Shown: positions 9,842-19,409, counted from the first letter of the stretch. The stretch: 64,000 nt of DNA from Hydrocarboniphaga daqingensis (GCF_900129825.1 NZ_FQWZ01000001.1:124001-188000), one strand, 5' to 3'. Notes: generated by a model from the letters alone, not told the origin. Numbers and translations: made by a program.

Positions 9842-11836
9842 GTGGCACCTCCGTTGGATCGGCGTGACTTCTTGCGCGGCATCGCCGCGATCGGCATCGC
9901 GCCTGCAGCGGCGACGGCGCTGACGGCCTGCGGCAGCAACGGCGGCGGCAGCCCGACGGTCGAACCACCGCCTCCAGGCAGCGGTGGCGGCAACAGCAGC
10001 ACCGGCAATTTGACCGAGCCGCCGGAATTCGACTTCCCGCTGGTGCTGCCGCTGCCGTTCGCGCACGGCGTCGCCAGCGGCGATCCCATGGCCGATCGCG
10101 TCATCATCTGGACGCGGATCACGGAAAGCACGCCGTCGGCGAGCCAAATCCCGGTGCGCTGGGCGGTGTCGTCGACGCCGGATTTCAGCTCGCCGCTGCG
10201 CAGCGGCGAGCAAATCACGCAAGCCGACCGCGACTGGACCGTGAAGGTCGACGTGACCGGCCTGCAGCCCGCAACCACGTACTACTACCAGTTCGAAGCC
10301 TTCGGCCGGCGCTCGATCATCGGGCGCACGCGCACGGCGCCGCGTGGCGCCGTCGATTCGATCCGGGTCGCCGTGATGTCGTGCTCCAGCTACTGGTCCA
10401 GCCACTGGAGCGGGTTTGCCAACCTTGCCGACCGCAACGATCTGGATCTGGTCATCCACTGCGGCGACTACATCTATGACTTCGTCGACGAGGACGAAGC
10501 CGTTCGTGCTCGCAAGGGAGGCGCGGACACGGCCGACATCGACTACCGCGACTGGCTCGACCTGCAGGAACTTCGCCGCCGCTATGCGCTGTGGCGCAGC
10601 GACCCCAGCCTGATGCGCGCGCATCAGCAGCACCCGTGGTTCATCGTCTGGGACAACCACGATATCGACCCGGGCTACGGCAACGAACTGCCGACACCGT
10701 TCGACGGCCAGGCCGGCTCGACGACATTGGCGCAGACCACGCAAGCCTTCTGGGAATGGACGCCGTCGCGGCCGGTCAAGGCCGATGGGTCCGGCGAGTT
10801 TCTACTCGTCGACGACGGCCGCTATCCAATGCCGCCGGACAGCACCTTGGTCTGGCGCCGCCTGCGCTACGGCGAGTTGCTCGACGTGTTTGGGCTCGAT
10901 ACGCAGATCGGGCTGCCGCGCTATCAACTCACGCTCGACTCCGGTCATCTTGCGTCTGGCAACAGCCTGATGGGTCGCCGACAGTTTGAGTGGCTGGTCG
11001 CAGGCATGCGCGAGTCCTCGCAAGCGGGCGTCACCTGGCGGCTGCTGAACAACCAGACCTGGATCGCGCCGGTCGACATTCCCGATCTGATCGATGGCGT
11101 ACCGACTGCCAAGCTCGGCATCAGCCGATGGACCGACTATCCCGAAGAACGCGCCGCGCTGTTTCAAGCGCTGCGCGGTGACGATGCGGGCAATGACCGG
11201 GTACGCAACAACATCGTGGTGTCCGGCGATGCGCACGGCAATCTCGGCTCCGACCTGATCGAGAGCACGGCGTTCATCGATGGCAGCCTGCCGGCACTGC
11301 CGGTGCCCAATCCGCGTCCGGGTTCGACGCCGCTGAACACACCGGCCGGCTGGGGTCGCGCCGGCACCGGCAATCTTCCCGGACTCAATCAACGCGCGGC
11401 GTCGGTCGGCGTCGAATTTGCGCCGAGTTCGATGGGCCGCGGCGGTGCCGACGAGTTGGTATCCAACGCACTGCAGCAGCCGGCCGGTGGGCTTGAAAGC
11501 ATTCTGGGCGCACGCGCGCTGGAACTCGCGCTGATCACCGGCAACAAGAACGTGCAGTTCATCGAATGGGTCGACCATGGCTACGGCATCGTCGACCTCA
11601 ACACCGAGCGCGCGATCTTCGAGTATTGGTGGCAAGACAAGTTGACGCCGGACGCGCCTGACGTGCTGGGGCGACAGATGATCAGTTGGGCGCGCAGCGA
11701 CAGCGGTCGGCCGATACCGCGACATCCCGACCAGATTGACGACGTCACCGCGCACGGCCTGTCGGTGACGCCGACCGAGGGAACCCGCAGCGCGCCCCCG
11801 GCACCGTTGGATCGCAGCGCCGTCAACCCTCGCTAA
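9842..11836 (+). CDS. PhoD-family alkaline phosphatase, Tat lipoprotein (copy 1)
   Basis: A 664-residue phosphodiesterase/phosphomonoesterase of the PhoD family (Fe3+/Ca2+ metallophosphatase). It starts at GTG 9842 with a Shine-Dalgarno GGGAG at 9829-9833. The signal is DRRDFLRG, then LTAC-G lipobox, then a Gly/Ser/Pro linker. PhoD motifs: an N-terminal Fn3-like domain (HGVASGDPMADRVIIWTR), MSCSS with the Fe-ligand Cys, HCGDYIYD, VWDNHDID and VSGDAHGN. The third motif has Asn where the sister copies have Asp (WDDHE). It is about 100 residues longer than the other two copies. Probably in one operon with the PhoX-like gene. Confidence 0.92.
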   Translation: MAPPLDRRDFLRGIAAIGIAPAAATALTACGSNGGGSPTVEPPPPGSGGGNSSTGNLTEPPEFDFPLVLPLPFAHGVASGDPMADRVIIWTRITESTPSASQIPVRWAVSSTPDFSSPLRSGEQITQADRDWTVKVDVTGLQPATTYYYQFEAFGRRSIIGRTRTAPRGAVDSIRVAVMSCSSYWSSHWSGFANLADRNDLDLVIHCGDYIYDFVDEDEAVRARKGGADTADIDYRDWLDLQELRRRYALWRSDPSLMRAHQQHPWFIVWDNHDIDPGYGNELPTPFDGQAGSTTLAQTTQAFWEWTPSRPVKADGSGEFLLVDDGRYPMPPDSTLVWRRLRYGELLDVFGLDTQIGLPRYQLTLDSGHLASGNSLMGRRQFEWLVAGMRESSQAGVTWRLLNNQTWIAPVDIPDLIDGVPTAKLGISRWTDYPEERAALFQALRGDDAGNDRVRNNIVVSGDAHGNLGSDLIESTAFIDGSLPALPVPNPRPGSTPLNTPAGWGRAGTGNLPGLNQRAASVGVEFAPSSMGRGGADELVSNALQQPAGGLESILGARALELALITGNKNVQFIEWVDHGYGIVDLNTERAIFEYWWQDKLTPDAPDVLGRQMISWARSDSGRPIPRHPDQIDDVTAHGLSVTPTEGTRSAPPAPLDRSAVNPR

Positions 11837-11857
11837 GGTCGCGCATCGCGGGCGCCA

Positions 11858-13528
11858 TTACGGCGCCGGCAGCGGTGCATCGGCAATCGGCTCGCTGGGG
11901 GTCGACGTCGGCTGCAGTCGATGACGTCCGGCGTCGACGGCATAGCTGCGATCGAGAAACTGCTGGTCCGTGCGCACACCGACCTGCGGCACCATCCAGA
12001 ACTCGGCCTGCAGGCGGGCCTCGCTCAGATCGATCAGCAGATAGCCGTTGAGCGTGTTCTGGTAGTACTTCAAGTGCGGGTTGGAGACGCGGAGCAACTG
12101 CTCGGCCTGCGCCTGGGTGCGCTCGACGATGGCCGTGATGCCGGTGCCCTGCCCCGGATCGCCGCGGGAACTGATCGACGTCGCGACGAACTCGACGCCA
12201 ACGGCGCCGTCGCCTGTCAGTGGCTGATAGCCGGGTCCGTTCGGGTCGTCGGTGATTTCGAACGCGTAGGCTTCATGCGCGTCTCCGGTCAGCACCACCA
12301 CGTTGTCGCGAGCGGCCATCGCCTGCAGCAGCACCGATCGAGCCGGGTCGTATCCATCCCATTTGTCGTTGGACAAATACAGTCCGCCACCACCGAGAGC
12401 ACGCGGCGAACCGAGCAGCTTCAACGGCGAGAAATACACTTGATTGCCGATCAACTGCCAGCGCGCATGGCCTGAACCGATGCGATCGACCAACCATTGC
12501 TGCTGCGGCACACCGAGCAATTGACGTGCGGGATCGGCGAAATCGCCGCTCTGGGTGAACACGGGCAGCGCATCGGCGAACAGCCCGTTCGGCTCGGCCG
12601 CTTGATCGCGGCCGTAATGGCGGGTATCGATCATCGCCAGATCGGCTAGATCACCGAACGTAAACCCGCGCCAGATCCGCGCAGGATCACCGGCATCGGG
12701 CAGCCGGATCGGCATCCATTCGAATGCGGCCTGCATGGCCGCTGCTCTGCGCGTCGCGTAATCGCCTTCCTGCGCGGGATCGTGCGCCTCGGCGCCAGCG
12801 CGCCACGCGTTGTTGGCGACCTCGTGGTCGTCCCAGACCCAGATCATCGGGTGCTGTCGATGCAGCTCCTGCAAGTCTTCGTCGGCGCGGTACTGCGCGT
12901 AGCGCTCCCGGTAGTCGGCCAGCGTCAGCAGTTCGCGCGGCGGCTGGTGGGCGCGGACCGGGCCGTCCGCACCGTTCTCGTAGATGTAGTCACCCAGATG
13001 CACCACCGCATGCAGGTCTCGGCGCTCGGCGATGCGTCGATACGCATGAAAGTACCCCGCTACGTAGTTCGAGCAGGTGACGAATGCCAGTCGCAATCGA
13101 GGCGTTGCACCCAGCGGCGCGGTCCGCGTTCGGCCGGTCGGCGACATCTCGGACGCCGATCGGAACCGGTAGTAATAAGCACGATCGGGCTGCAGCCCCG
13201 ACAGATCGATTTTGATCGTCCAGTCACGCATCGCGTCGGTCTGCACCAAGCCACTGCCGACAAGCTCGACAAATGCGGGGTCGGCCGCCAGCTCGTAGCG
13301 GACTCTCGCCATGGTGTCGGTTGCCGATACCGGCACGGCGCGCGTCCACAGCACGACGCCATCGGCGAGCGGATCGCCACTGGCGACGCCATGACTGAAA
13401 CGCGCATCGCTCAACGGCGGATCGCCATCATCAGGCCCCATCGGCGCGTCGCGATCGTCCGATGTACAGGCACCTAGCAAGGCGGCCGCACTGGCGATGA
13501 CAAAGTGACGGCGCGTGATCGGCGGCAT
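11858..13528 (-). CDS. PhoD-family alkaline phosphatase, Tat lipoprotein (copy 2)
   Basis: A 556-residue PhoD-family phosphatase on the minus strand. ATG 13528 is preferred over an in-frame GTG at 13549 because GGAA lies just upstream and the Tat motif (ITRRHF) then sits at the N-terminus. The lipobox is LLGAC-T. Motifs: FSHGVASGDPLADGVVLWTR, VTCSN, HLGDYIYE, VWDDHEVANN and LTGDAHEAY, so the metal ligands look intact. It converges with copy 1 (21-base gap) and diverges from copy 3 across a 202-base spacer with a perfect palindrome. Confidence 0.92.
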   Translation of the reverse strand: MPPITRRHFVIASAAALLGACTSDDRDAPMGPDDGDPPLSDARFSHGVASGDPLADGVVLWTRAVPVSATDTMARVRYELAADPAFVELVGSGLVQTDAMRDWTIKIDLSGLQPDRAYYYRFRSASEMSPTGRTRTAPLGATPRLRLAFVTCSNYVAGYFHAYRRIAERRDLHAVVHLGDYIYENGADGPVRAHQPPRELLTLADYRERYAQYRADEDLQELHRQHPMIWVWDDHEVANNAWRAGAEAHDPAQEGDYATRRAAAMQAAFEWMPIRLPDAGDPARIWRGFTFGDLADLAMIDTRHYGRDQAAEPNGLFADALPVFTQSGDFADPARQLLGVPQQQWLVDRIGSGHARWQLIGNQVYFSPLKLLGSPRALGGGGLYLSNDKWDGYDPARSVLLQAMAARDNVVVLTGDAHEAYAFEITDDPNGPGYQPLTGDGAVGVEFVATSISSRGDPGQGTGITAIVERTQAQAEQLLRVSNPHLKYYQNTLNGYLLIDLSEARLQAEFWMVPQVGVRTDQQFLDRSYAVDAGRHRLQPTSTPSEPIADAPLPAP

Positions 13529-13636
13529 GGCGGGTTCCGGCAAAAACACGACCGTGACCGCCGCACATCACAGGCTGATGAAAATTCCGGCTGCAGACAC
13601 GAAGATGCGCTGGGAAATCCGGCTCATCGGACGCTG

Positions 13637-13654
13637 ATGTCATGTCGATGACAT
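13637..13654. promoter_or_regulatory. Perfect palindrome between divergent phoD genes
   Basis: ATGTCAT-GTCG-ATGACAT: 7-base arms with a 4-base spacer. It is centred 117 bases from the copy-2 start and 85 from the copy-3 start. It could be an operator for a dimeric regulator. One arm resembles a PhoB half-site (CTGTCAT), but the arms are inverted rather than the tandem direct repeats of a Pho box. Confidence 0.45.
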
Positions 13655-13730
13655 TGCCTGCCGACAAAATCGCCGCATTGCGGCAGCGCTACGCGGATGC
13701 CGCCATCCATTTGAAACAGGGGGCAACACC

Positions 13731-15383
13731 ATGGGTTCACCAGTACGCGGTCGCCGTAAGGCGATCCGGCGGGGTATTTCGCGTCGTGATTTCCTGCGGG
13801 GAGCGGGCGGCTCGGCCATCGCCGCCCTGTCCGCCTGCAGCGCGGGCGGGGACGGTGACGACCGCACGGCGATCAACCCGTTTCAGCATGGCGTTGCCAG
13901 CGGCGATCCGCTGCCCGGTGCGGTGATTTTCTGGACACGCGTAACGCCCGAAGCCGGCGAAACGATCCCGGTCACGCTGTCGGTCTACGCCGACCGCGCG
14001 TTGCAGCAGAAAGTCGGGCAAACCCGCGTCGATGCGACATCCGCTCGCGACTGGACCGTCAAGATCGACTACGCCGGTCTGACACCTGCCACGACGTACT
14101 ACTACCAGTTCAGCGCGCGCGGCTTCGACAGCCCGGTCGGGCGCACACGCACGGCGCCGGCAGCCGGCGCCGTGATCGATCGGCTGCGGATCGCCGTGGT
14201 CAGCTGCTCGAGCCTCGCGCATGGACAGTTCAACGCCTACGGCGCGCTGGCCCAGCGCAATGACCTGGATGCCGTGATGCATCTGGGCGACTACATCTAC
14301 GAATACGGCAGCGGTGAATACGGAACGGCCCGCGCGTACGAGCCGGCCAACGAAATCGCGACGCTCAGCGACTATCGGACACGCCACGCACAGTACAAGC
14401 GCGACCCCAACCTGATGGAACTGCACCGTCAGAACCCATTTATTACCGTCTGGGACGATCACGAAACCGCCAACGACAGCTATCGCGACGGCGCCGAGAA
14501 CCATCAAGGCGACGAGGGCGTACCCGATTGGTTTCTGCGCAAGGCCAATGGCCAGCAGGCCTACGACGAATGGATGCCGATCCGGCTGCCGACGCCGGGC
14601 GACCCGAACCGCATCTACCGCGAATTGGGTTACGGCGCGCTGGTCGACATCGTGATGCTCGACACGCGCTTGTATGCGCGCAGCCTGCAATGCGAGCTGC
14701 AGGCGCAGCAGACCTGCCCTGACGACAGCAGCCGTTCGCTGGCCGGCGAAGAGCAGCTGACGTGGCTGGAAACCAAACTGAAGAACACCACCGCGCGCTG
14801 GAAGCTGATCGGCCAGCAAGTGATGTTTGGCCAGCTGAAGGTGGCCGGTACGCCGGAACTGCTGGCCAATGGCGGCGTGTACCTGAACATGGACCAGTGG
14901 GATGGCTACCGCAGCGACCGGGATCGGCTGTTCGACCTGATCCAGAACGAGTCGCTGGACAACGTCGTCGTGCTGACCGGTGACATCCACACCAGCTGGG
15001 CGATGGACCTGAGCCGCGATCCGAACAACCTGCTGGTCTACCGTCCCGGCCTCGGCTCGCAGCCCGCATCCGGCAGCCTGGCCGTGGAGTTCGTCGCGCC
15101 GTCGATCACCTCACCTGGGCTAGACCAACTGGCGCCGGTGCAGAACGTGATCCGGCTGCTGAACCCGCACATGAAGTATGTCGACCTGAGCCGGCATGGC
15201 TACGTGCTGCTCGACATAACCGACGAGCGTTGCCAGGCCGAGTGGTGGTACGTCGACACGATTGAAACCGACAACTTGGCAGAGTCGTTCGGCACCGCGT
15301 TCGCCACCGTTGCGGGTGTCAACGCGCTGACGCCGGGCACTCAGAGCACGCCGCGCGAGGACGCGCCAGCACTGGCGCCGTAG
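13731..15383 (+). CDS. PhoD-family alkaline phosphatase, Tat lipoprotein (copy 3)
   Basis: A 550-residue PhoD-family metallophosphatase. The Tat motif is ISRRDFLRG, followed by the lipobox LSAC-S and a short linker. Domains: Fn3-like N-terminal part (QHGVASGDPLPGAVIFWTR), then the catalytic domain with VSCSS, HLGDYIYE, VWDDHETAND and LTGDIHTSW. ATG 13731 has an upstream AGGGGG. The length is typical of PhoD. It is the third paralogue in 7 kb; the three differ enough in sequence and length that they are not recent copies. Confidence 0.93.
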   Translation: MGSPVRGRRKAIRRGISRRDFLRGAGGSAIAALSACSAGGDGDDRTAINPFQHGVASGDPLPGAVIFWTRVTPEAGETIPVTLSVYADRALQQKVGQTRVDATSARDWTVKIDYAGLTPATTYYYQFSARGFDSPVGRTRTAPAAGAVIDRLRIAVVSCSSLAHGQFNAYGALAQRNDLDAVMHLGDYIYEYGSGEYGTARAYEPANEIATLSDYRTRHAQYKRDPNLMELHRQNPFITVWDDHETANDSYRDGAENHQGDEGVPDWFLRKANGQQAYDEWMPIRLPTPGDPNRIYRELGYGALVDIVMLDTRLYARSLQCELQAQQTCPDDSSRSLAGEEQLTWLETKLKNTTARWKLIGQQVMFGQLKVAGTPELLANGGVYLNMDQWDGYRSDRDRLFDLIQNESLDNVVVLTGDIHTSWAMDLSRDPNNLLVYRPGLGSQPASGSLAVEFVAPSITSPGLDQLAPVQNVIRLLNPHMKYVDLSRHGYVLLDITDERCQAEWWYVDTIETDNLAESFGTAFATVAGVNALTPGTQSTPREDAPALAP

Positions 15384-15387
15384 GCTT

Positions 15388-15819
15388 TCATGCGATGGCC
15401 GCCGCGCCTTGCGCGCGTCGGTTGTCGCCATTCCACGGCGACGAGGATTCACGTCGGTGGGCGCGCTGCAGCAGCAGCGTGTGGTCGGCTGCACGCTGGC
15501 GCAGGCGCTGGACCAGCGGGCGCTGCGAATCTTCGGGCCAATGCGTCGACAGCAGCACCAGCGCGGGTTCGCCGTCGCGATCATCAAAGCTCAGCAAGCC
15601 GGCAGCGACCGCATCGTCGAGCGCGGTTTCGAGATCGTTGCGCCGGAAGCCAGCCGCGGGCCACTGCTGAACCAGATCGGCATAGGCCAGTTGACCACCG
15701 ATGTAGACCCCGTAGCGCTGATAAATCTCCAACACGGCCAACACGAACGAACGCCGCGGCGCCGAATCGGCGCCAGTGGCGTTGCGGATCAGGCTCCAGG
15801 CCGAGAGCTTGGGGATCAT
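15388..15819 (-). CDS. Hypothetical protein
   Basis: A 143-residue protein I do not recognise. The core looks alpha-helical and globular (FVLAVLEIYQRYGVYIGG, then LETALDDAVAAGLLSF), loosely like a winged-helix arrangement, with an Arg-rich C-terminal third. ATG 15819 is chosen because the family-like part begins right after it; in-frame codons extend to 15885. It converges with phoD copy 3 (4-base gap) and may be co-transcribed with the exonuclease gene 119 bases upstream. Confidence 0.6.
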   Translation of the reverse strand: MIPKLSAWSLIRNATGADSAPRRSFVLAVLEIYQRYGVYIGGQLAYADLVQQWPAAGFRRNDLETALDDAVAAGLLSFDDRDGEPALVLLSTHWPEDSQRPLVQRLRQRAADHTLLLQRAHRRESSSPWNGDNRRAQGAAAIA

Positions 15820-15938
15820 CGATGTCTCGCAGGCAGTGATGCGGCCACTGACGCTAGCATCGTGGCAGCCCGCGATGGCAGCCAACGGACCAGCGCCGTC
15901 AGCGGGATGCCGAACGGCCAGCCGCGGGCATCAGCCGA

Positions 15939-16514
15939 CTAAGCGGCCTCTTCGTCGCCCCAGCGGCGATATTCGGCCAGCATCCGGCAGAACAACACGC
16001 CCTGCTCGATCGCATCGTCGAGCGCGACATGCGTGTGCGATGGCAGGTTGTCGAACCAGCGGCGCGGCATGCAGTGCTTGCCGCTGCGCGCAAAGCTGCG
16101 CCCGCTGGCACCCATGACGTAGCTCTGAATGTCGAGCGCCGACTGGCGGAACGGGCTCTCGCCGGCAAAGCGCATCAGATACCAATACGTGAACATGAAA
16201 TCGAAGCCAGCCGGCAAGGCGACGAACACCGGCGTGCCCGGCAAGGACTTGATCCAAGCGACATAGCGCGGCATCACGACGGCCGGGGATTCGAGATCAC
16301 GGCGGCAGGCCGCCCAGGCATCCGGCTCGGTCAGCCACCAGGCTGCCGTGGCCGGGTATGGCGAGGCACCGGGCAGCGTTTCGAGATTGGCGGTGAAGGT
16401 CCCTAGCAATTCGCCATCGCTGCGGTACGCCGCCGACGCCAGGCTCAGCATCGAATGCGGCCCGGGAATCGGGCCATCGGTTTCGACATCGGTGCTGATG
16501 TAAGTCTCGGACAT
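15939..16514 (-). CDS. DEDDh-family 3'-5' exonuclease
   Basis: A 191-residue DnaQ-like exonuclease. The acidic catalytic residues are visible: STDVETDGP (DxE, motif I), GFDFMF (Asp, motif II) and [11 protein letters not shown] (HxAxxD, motif III), which classes it as DEDDh. No polymerase or UvrC-like domain is attached. The start is ATG 16514; in-frame codons run upstream to 16853 but have no family character. The substrate (DNA or RNA ends) cannot be told from sequence. Confidence 0.85.
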   Translation of the reverse strand: MSETYISTDVETDGPIPGPHSMLSLASAAYRSDGELLGTFTANLETLPGASPYPATAAWWLTEPDAWAACRRDLESPAVVMPRYVAWIKSLPGTPVFVALPAGFDFMFTYWYLMRFAGESPFRQSALDIQSYVMGASGRSFARSGKHCMPRRWFDNLPSHTHVALDDAIEQGVLFCRMLAEYRRWGDEEAA

Positions 16515-16926
16515 GGGCCGCAATGTAGATCGAGTGACAAAAACCGGAGCTGACCGGCAGTCGGCCGGAACAAGTCGGCCGCCGAAGGGCGTCCGGGACG
16601 CAGAGCGGCGCAGGCAACGCAGGAATCGCGCCGGATCGCACCAGCCGTCGTTGCCCTCGCCGTCGACTTTTATACCGCTTCGGCGATGCCCGCTGAGGTA
16701 ACGCGAACTACCGGTACGCGGCGCGTCGGGAGCACGACGTCTGGCGCACGCCGTTGCGCACGGCCGAGCACCGCGCAGGCCCATGGAGAGCCAATCGCGA
16801 CAAGAAGAACACGTGAGACGATGGGAAACAGTGGGCCAGTGTCGACGAACCATTGCCTGTCGTGGCCACTGAAAAACGGTACTGATGTTGGCTTACCGAG
16901 TCCGACGGGGTGAAGAACCGTCGAAC
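16515..16926. other. Intergenic region, nothing recognised
   Basis: A 412-base stretch between the exonuclease start and tRNA-Val. The short reading frames on both strands are Arg/Thr-rich and lack ribosome sites. The tRNA promoter lies on the other side, so this holds only the exonuclease promoter and tRNA trailer. Confidence 0.5.
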
Positions 16927-17003
16927 TGGTAGGCGCGAGAGGACTCGAACCTCCGACCCCCACCATGTCAAGGTGGTGCTCTAACCAGCTGAGCTACGCG
17001 CCT
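16927..17003 (-). tRNA. tRNA-Val (GAC)
   Basis: A 77-base cloverleaf on the minus strand. The acceptor stem is AGGCGCG/CGCGCCT with discriminator A and an encoded CCA. The D-arm is GCTCAGCTGGTTAGAGC, the anticodon stem CCACC/GGTGG with loop TTGACAT (anticodon GAC), and the T-arm contains GGTTCGAGTCC. Confidence 0.97.
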
Positions 17004-17097
17004 GCTGCTTTGCAGGGGCGCGAAAGATACAAGGCTGGCCCGAACATGGCAAGCCGGCATGGAATAATACGGACTTGCTCACTGACCGTATCGAGGA

Positions 17098-18354
17098 ATG
17101 ACCCCGACCCTGCCCGAGCTGATCGGCACGACGCTGTTCGCCATCGCCATCGTCCACACCTTCCTGGCTTCGCGCTTCACCAAGCTCGCACATCGTCATC
17201 CAGCGCACGCCGGCGCGCTGCATCTGCTCGGCGAAGTCGAGACCGTGTTCGGGTTCTGGGCGCTGATCTTCGTATTGTTCTTGGCCGCGTATTCGGGCAC
17301 CGGCGCGGCGATCGGGTATCTGGAAGCGCAGAGCTTCGCCGAACCGATGTTCGTGTTCGTGATCATGGTGATCGCCGCCAGCCGGCCGATTCTGCTGCTG
17401 GCCCGCGGCATCATCGAGGCGATCGCGAAAGCGATACCGGGGCCGTTCAACGCCACGCTGTATCTGGTGATTCTGTCGGTCACGCCGCTGCTGGGTTCGT
17501 TCATCACCGAGCCGGCCGCGATGACGCTGGCCGCGCTGCTGCTGCGCGACGGCGTGCTGACGCAAGCCGTCAGCAATCGCCTGCGCTACGCGACGCTCGG
17601 CGTGCTGTTCGTCAATGTGTCGATCGGCGGCACGCTGACGCCGTTCGCGGCGCCGCCGGTGCTGATGGTCGCCGGCCAATGGGGCTGGGGCATTGATTTC
17701 ATGTTCGCCACCTTTGGCTGGAAGGCCGCGCTAGCGGTGCTGGTCAATGCCACAGCGGCGACGGCCCTGCTGTATCGCGAACTCGCCGCGTTGCCGCCCC
17801 CGGAGCGCCGTGCGCCCAGCGGCATGCCGCTGGCGCTGACCGGGCTGCATCTGCTGTTTCTGGTTGGCGTGGTCGCGTTCGCGCATCACCCGGTCGTATT
17901 CGGCGGGCTGTTCCTGTTCTTCCTTGGCGTGACCCAAGCCTATGAGCGACATCAGGACCGGCTGATCCTGCGCGAAGGTCTATTGGTGGCCTTCTTCCTG
18001 GCCGGGCTGGTCGCGCTCGGCGCACAGCAGCGCTGGTGGCTGCAGGACGTGCTCGCAGGGCTCGATCCGCGCGCGCTGTTCTACGGCGCCACAGCGCTGA
18101 CCGCGATCACCGATAACGCAGCGCTGACGTATCTGGGCTCACTCGTGCAGGGCATCGACGCCGACTTCAAGTACGCGCTGGTGGCCGGCGCCGTCACCGG
18201 AGGCGGCCTGACCGTGATCGCCAACGCGCCCAACCCGGCGGGGTTTGCGATCCTGCGCGAACGCTTCGACAACGGCGCGATCAGCCCGCTGGGTCTGTTC
18301 CTGGCGGCGCTGGCGCCGACGCTGGTGGCGATCGCCGCGTTCCAGTTGTTGTAG
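17098..18354 (+). CDS. Putative Na+/H+ antiporter family membrane protein
   Basis: A 418-residue protein with about ten to eleven membrane helices, resembling the putative Na+/H+ antiporter family (PF07399-like). Helical segments carry ITEPAAMTLAALLL, NVSIGGTLTPFAAPPVLM, and near the end ALTAITDNAALTYLGSL and GAVTGGGLTVIANAPNP. These polar breaks in helices are typical of the ion-transporter superfamily. GAGG sits only one base before ATG 17098, unusually close for a ribosome site, so initiation may be weak. It is monocistronic. Confidence 0.82.
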   Translation: MTPTLPELIGTTLFAIAIVHTFLASRFTKLAHRHPAHAGALHLLGEVETVFGFWALIFVLFLAAYSGTGAAIGYLEAQSFAEPMFVFVIMVIAASRPILLLARGIIEAIAKAIPGPFNATLYLVILSVTPLLGSFITEPAAMTLAALLLRDGVLTQAVSNRLRYATLGVLFVNVSIGGTLTPFAAPPVLMVAGQWGWGIDFMFATFGWKAALAVLVNATAATALLYRELAALPPPERRAPSGMPLALTGLHLLFLVGVVAFAHHPVVFGGLFLFFLGVTQAYERHQDRLILREGLLVAFFLAGLVALGAQQRWWLQDVLAGLDPRALFYGATALTAITDNAALTYLGSLVQGIDADFKYALVAGAVTGGGLTVIANAPNPAGFAILRERFDNGAISPLGLFLAALAPTLVAIAAFQLL

Positions 18355-18468
18355 CGCCGAGGTGGCCGGCAGCCGGGGTGACGGATCAATCCACCGGATC
18401 GCGTCGTTGCCGGCATAGGATGGGCAGTGCCCTGACGTCGCCAAACCCATCCTTGGAGCCCTCACGCG

Positions 18469-19359
18469 ATGACCCGCAAAACCGCACAGGATTTCGATCC
18501 CGAAGTACTGAAGCTGTTCGACCGCTATGTCCACGGCCAGATCTCGCGGCGTGGCTTTCTGCAAGGCGCGCAGAAGTTCGCGCTGGCCGGCGTCAGCGCC
18601 GAAGCGCTGCTGCTGGCACTGAGCCCCAACTTTGCTGAGGCCCAGCAAGTGCCGCCGGACGACGCCCGGCTGCAGACCCGCTACCAGGAGTTCGCGTCGC
18701 CGGACGGCAACGGCCGGCTGCGGGCGTATATCGCCCAACCGACGCAGCGCAGCGGCAAGCTGCCGACGGTGCTGGTGGTCCACGAGAACCGCGGACTGAA
18801 CCCGCATATCGAAGACATCACGCGACGGCTGGCGCTGGATGGCTTCATCGCGCTGGCGCCGGACGCGCTGTTCACCCTCGGCGGCTATCCGGGCGAAGAG
18901 GACAAGGCGCGCGAGCAGTTCCAGAAGCTCGACCAGAACAAGACGCGTGCAGACTTCATCGCAGCGGCACGCATCCTGGAGCAATGGCCGGACGGCAACG
19001 GCAAGGTCGGCGTCGTCGGCTTCTGCTACGGCGGCGGCATCGCCAACTTCCTGGCCACGCAGCTGCCGCAGCTGGCGGCAGCGGTTCCGTTCTACGGCGC
19101 CCAGCCCGCTGCCACCGATGTGGCCAAAATCAAAGCACCGCTGCTGATTCACTACGCGGGCAATGACGAGCGCATCAACGCGGGTTGGCCGGCCTACGAG
19201 GCCGCGCTAAAGGAACACAAAATCGGCTACGAAGCGCACGTGTACGCCGGCGTGCAGCACGGCTTCAACAACGATACGACGCCGCGCTACGACGAGACGG
19301 CGGCCACGCTCGCCTGGCAGCGGACGATTCGCTTCTTCAACGAAAAACTGCGCATCTGA
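18469..19359 (+). CDS. Dienelactone hydrolase family protein, Tat-exported
   Basis: A 296-residue alpha/beta-hydrolase of the dienelactone hydrolase family. The catalytic Cys is in GFCYGGG and the His in QHGFNN; the Asp is probably in AGNDERI. The first ~65 residues are a twin-arginine leader (ISRRGFLQG, hydrophobic run, then FAEAQQ as a likely cleavage site), so the enzyme should act in the periplasm, unlike the cytoplasmic catechol-pathway enzymes. No aromatic-degradation genes are nearby. Confidence 0.88.
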   Translation: MTRKTAQDFDPEVLKLFDRYVHGQISRRGFLQGAQKFALAGVSAEALLLALSPNFAEAQQVPPDDARLQTRYQEFASPDGNGRLRAYIAQPTQRSGKLPTVLVVHENRGLNPHIEDITRRLALDGFIALAPDALFTLGGYPGEEDKAREQFQKLDQNKTRADFIAAARILEQWPDGNGKVGVVGFCYGGGIANFLATQLPQLAAAVPFYGAQPAATDVAKIKAPLLIHYAGNDERINAGWPAYEAALKEHKIGYEAHVYAGVQHGFNNDTTPRYDETAATLAWQRTIRFFNEKLRI

Positions 19360-19409
19360 AAGCAGCGCTTCGGCGCATTGAAACGGGGCCCGCTCCGGCG
19401 CGGCTCGAA

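Noticed and set aside
15409-15942. Plus-strand frame overlapping the small hypothetical gene
   Set aside because: The minus-strand frame has the more protein-like composition and ends neatly beside phoD copy 3.
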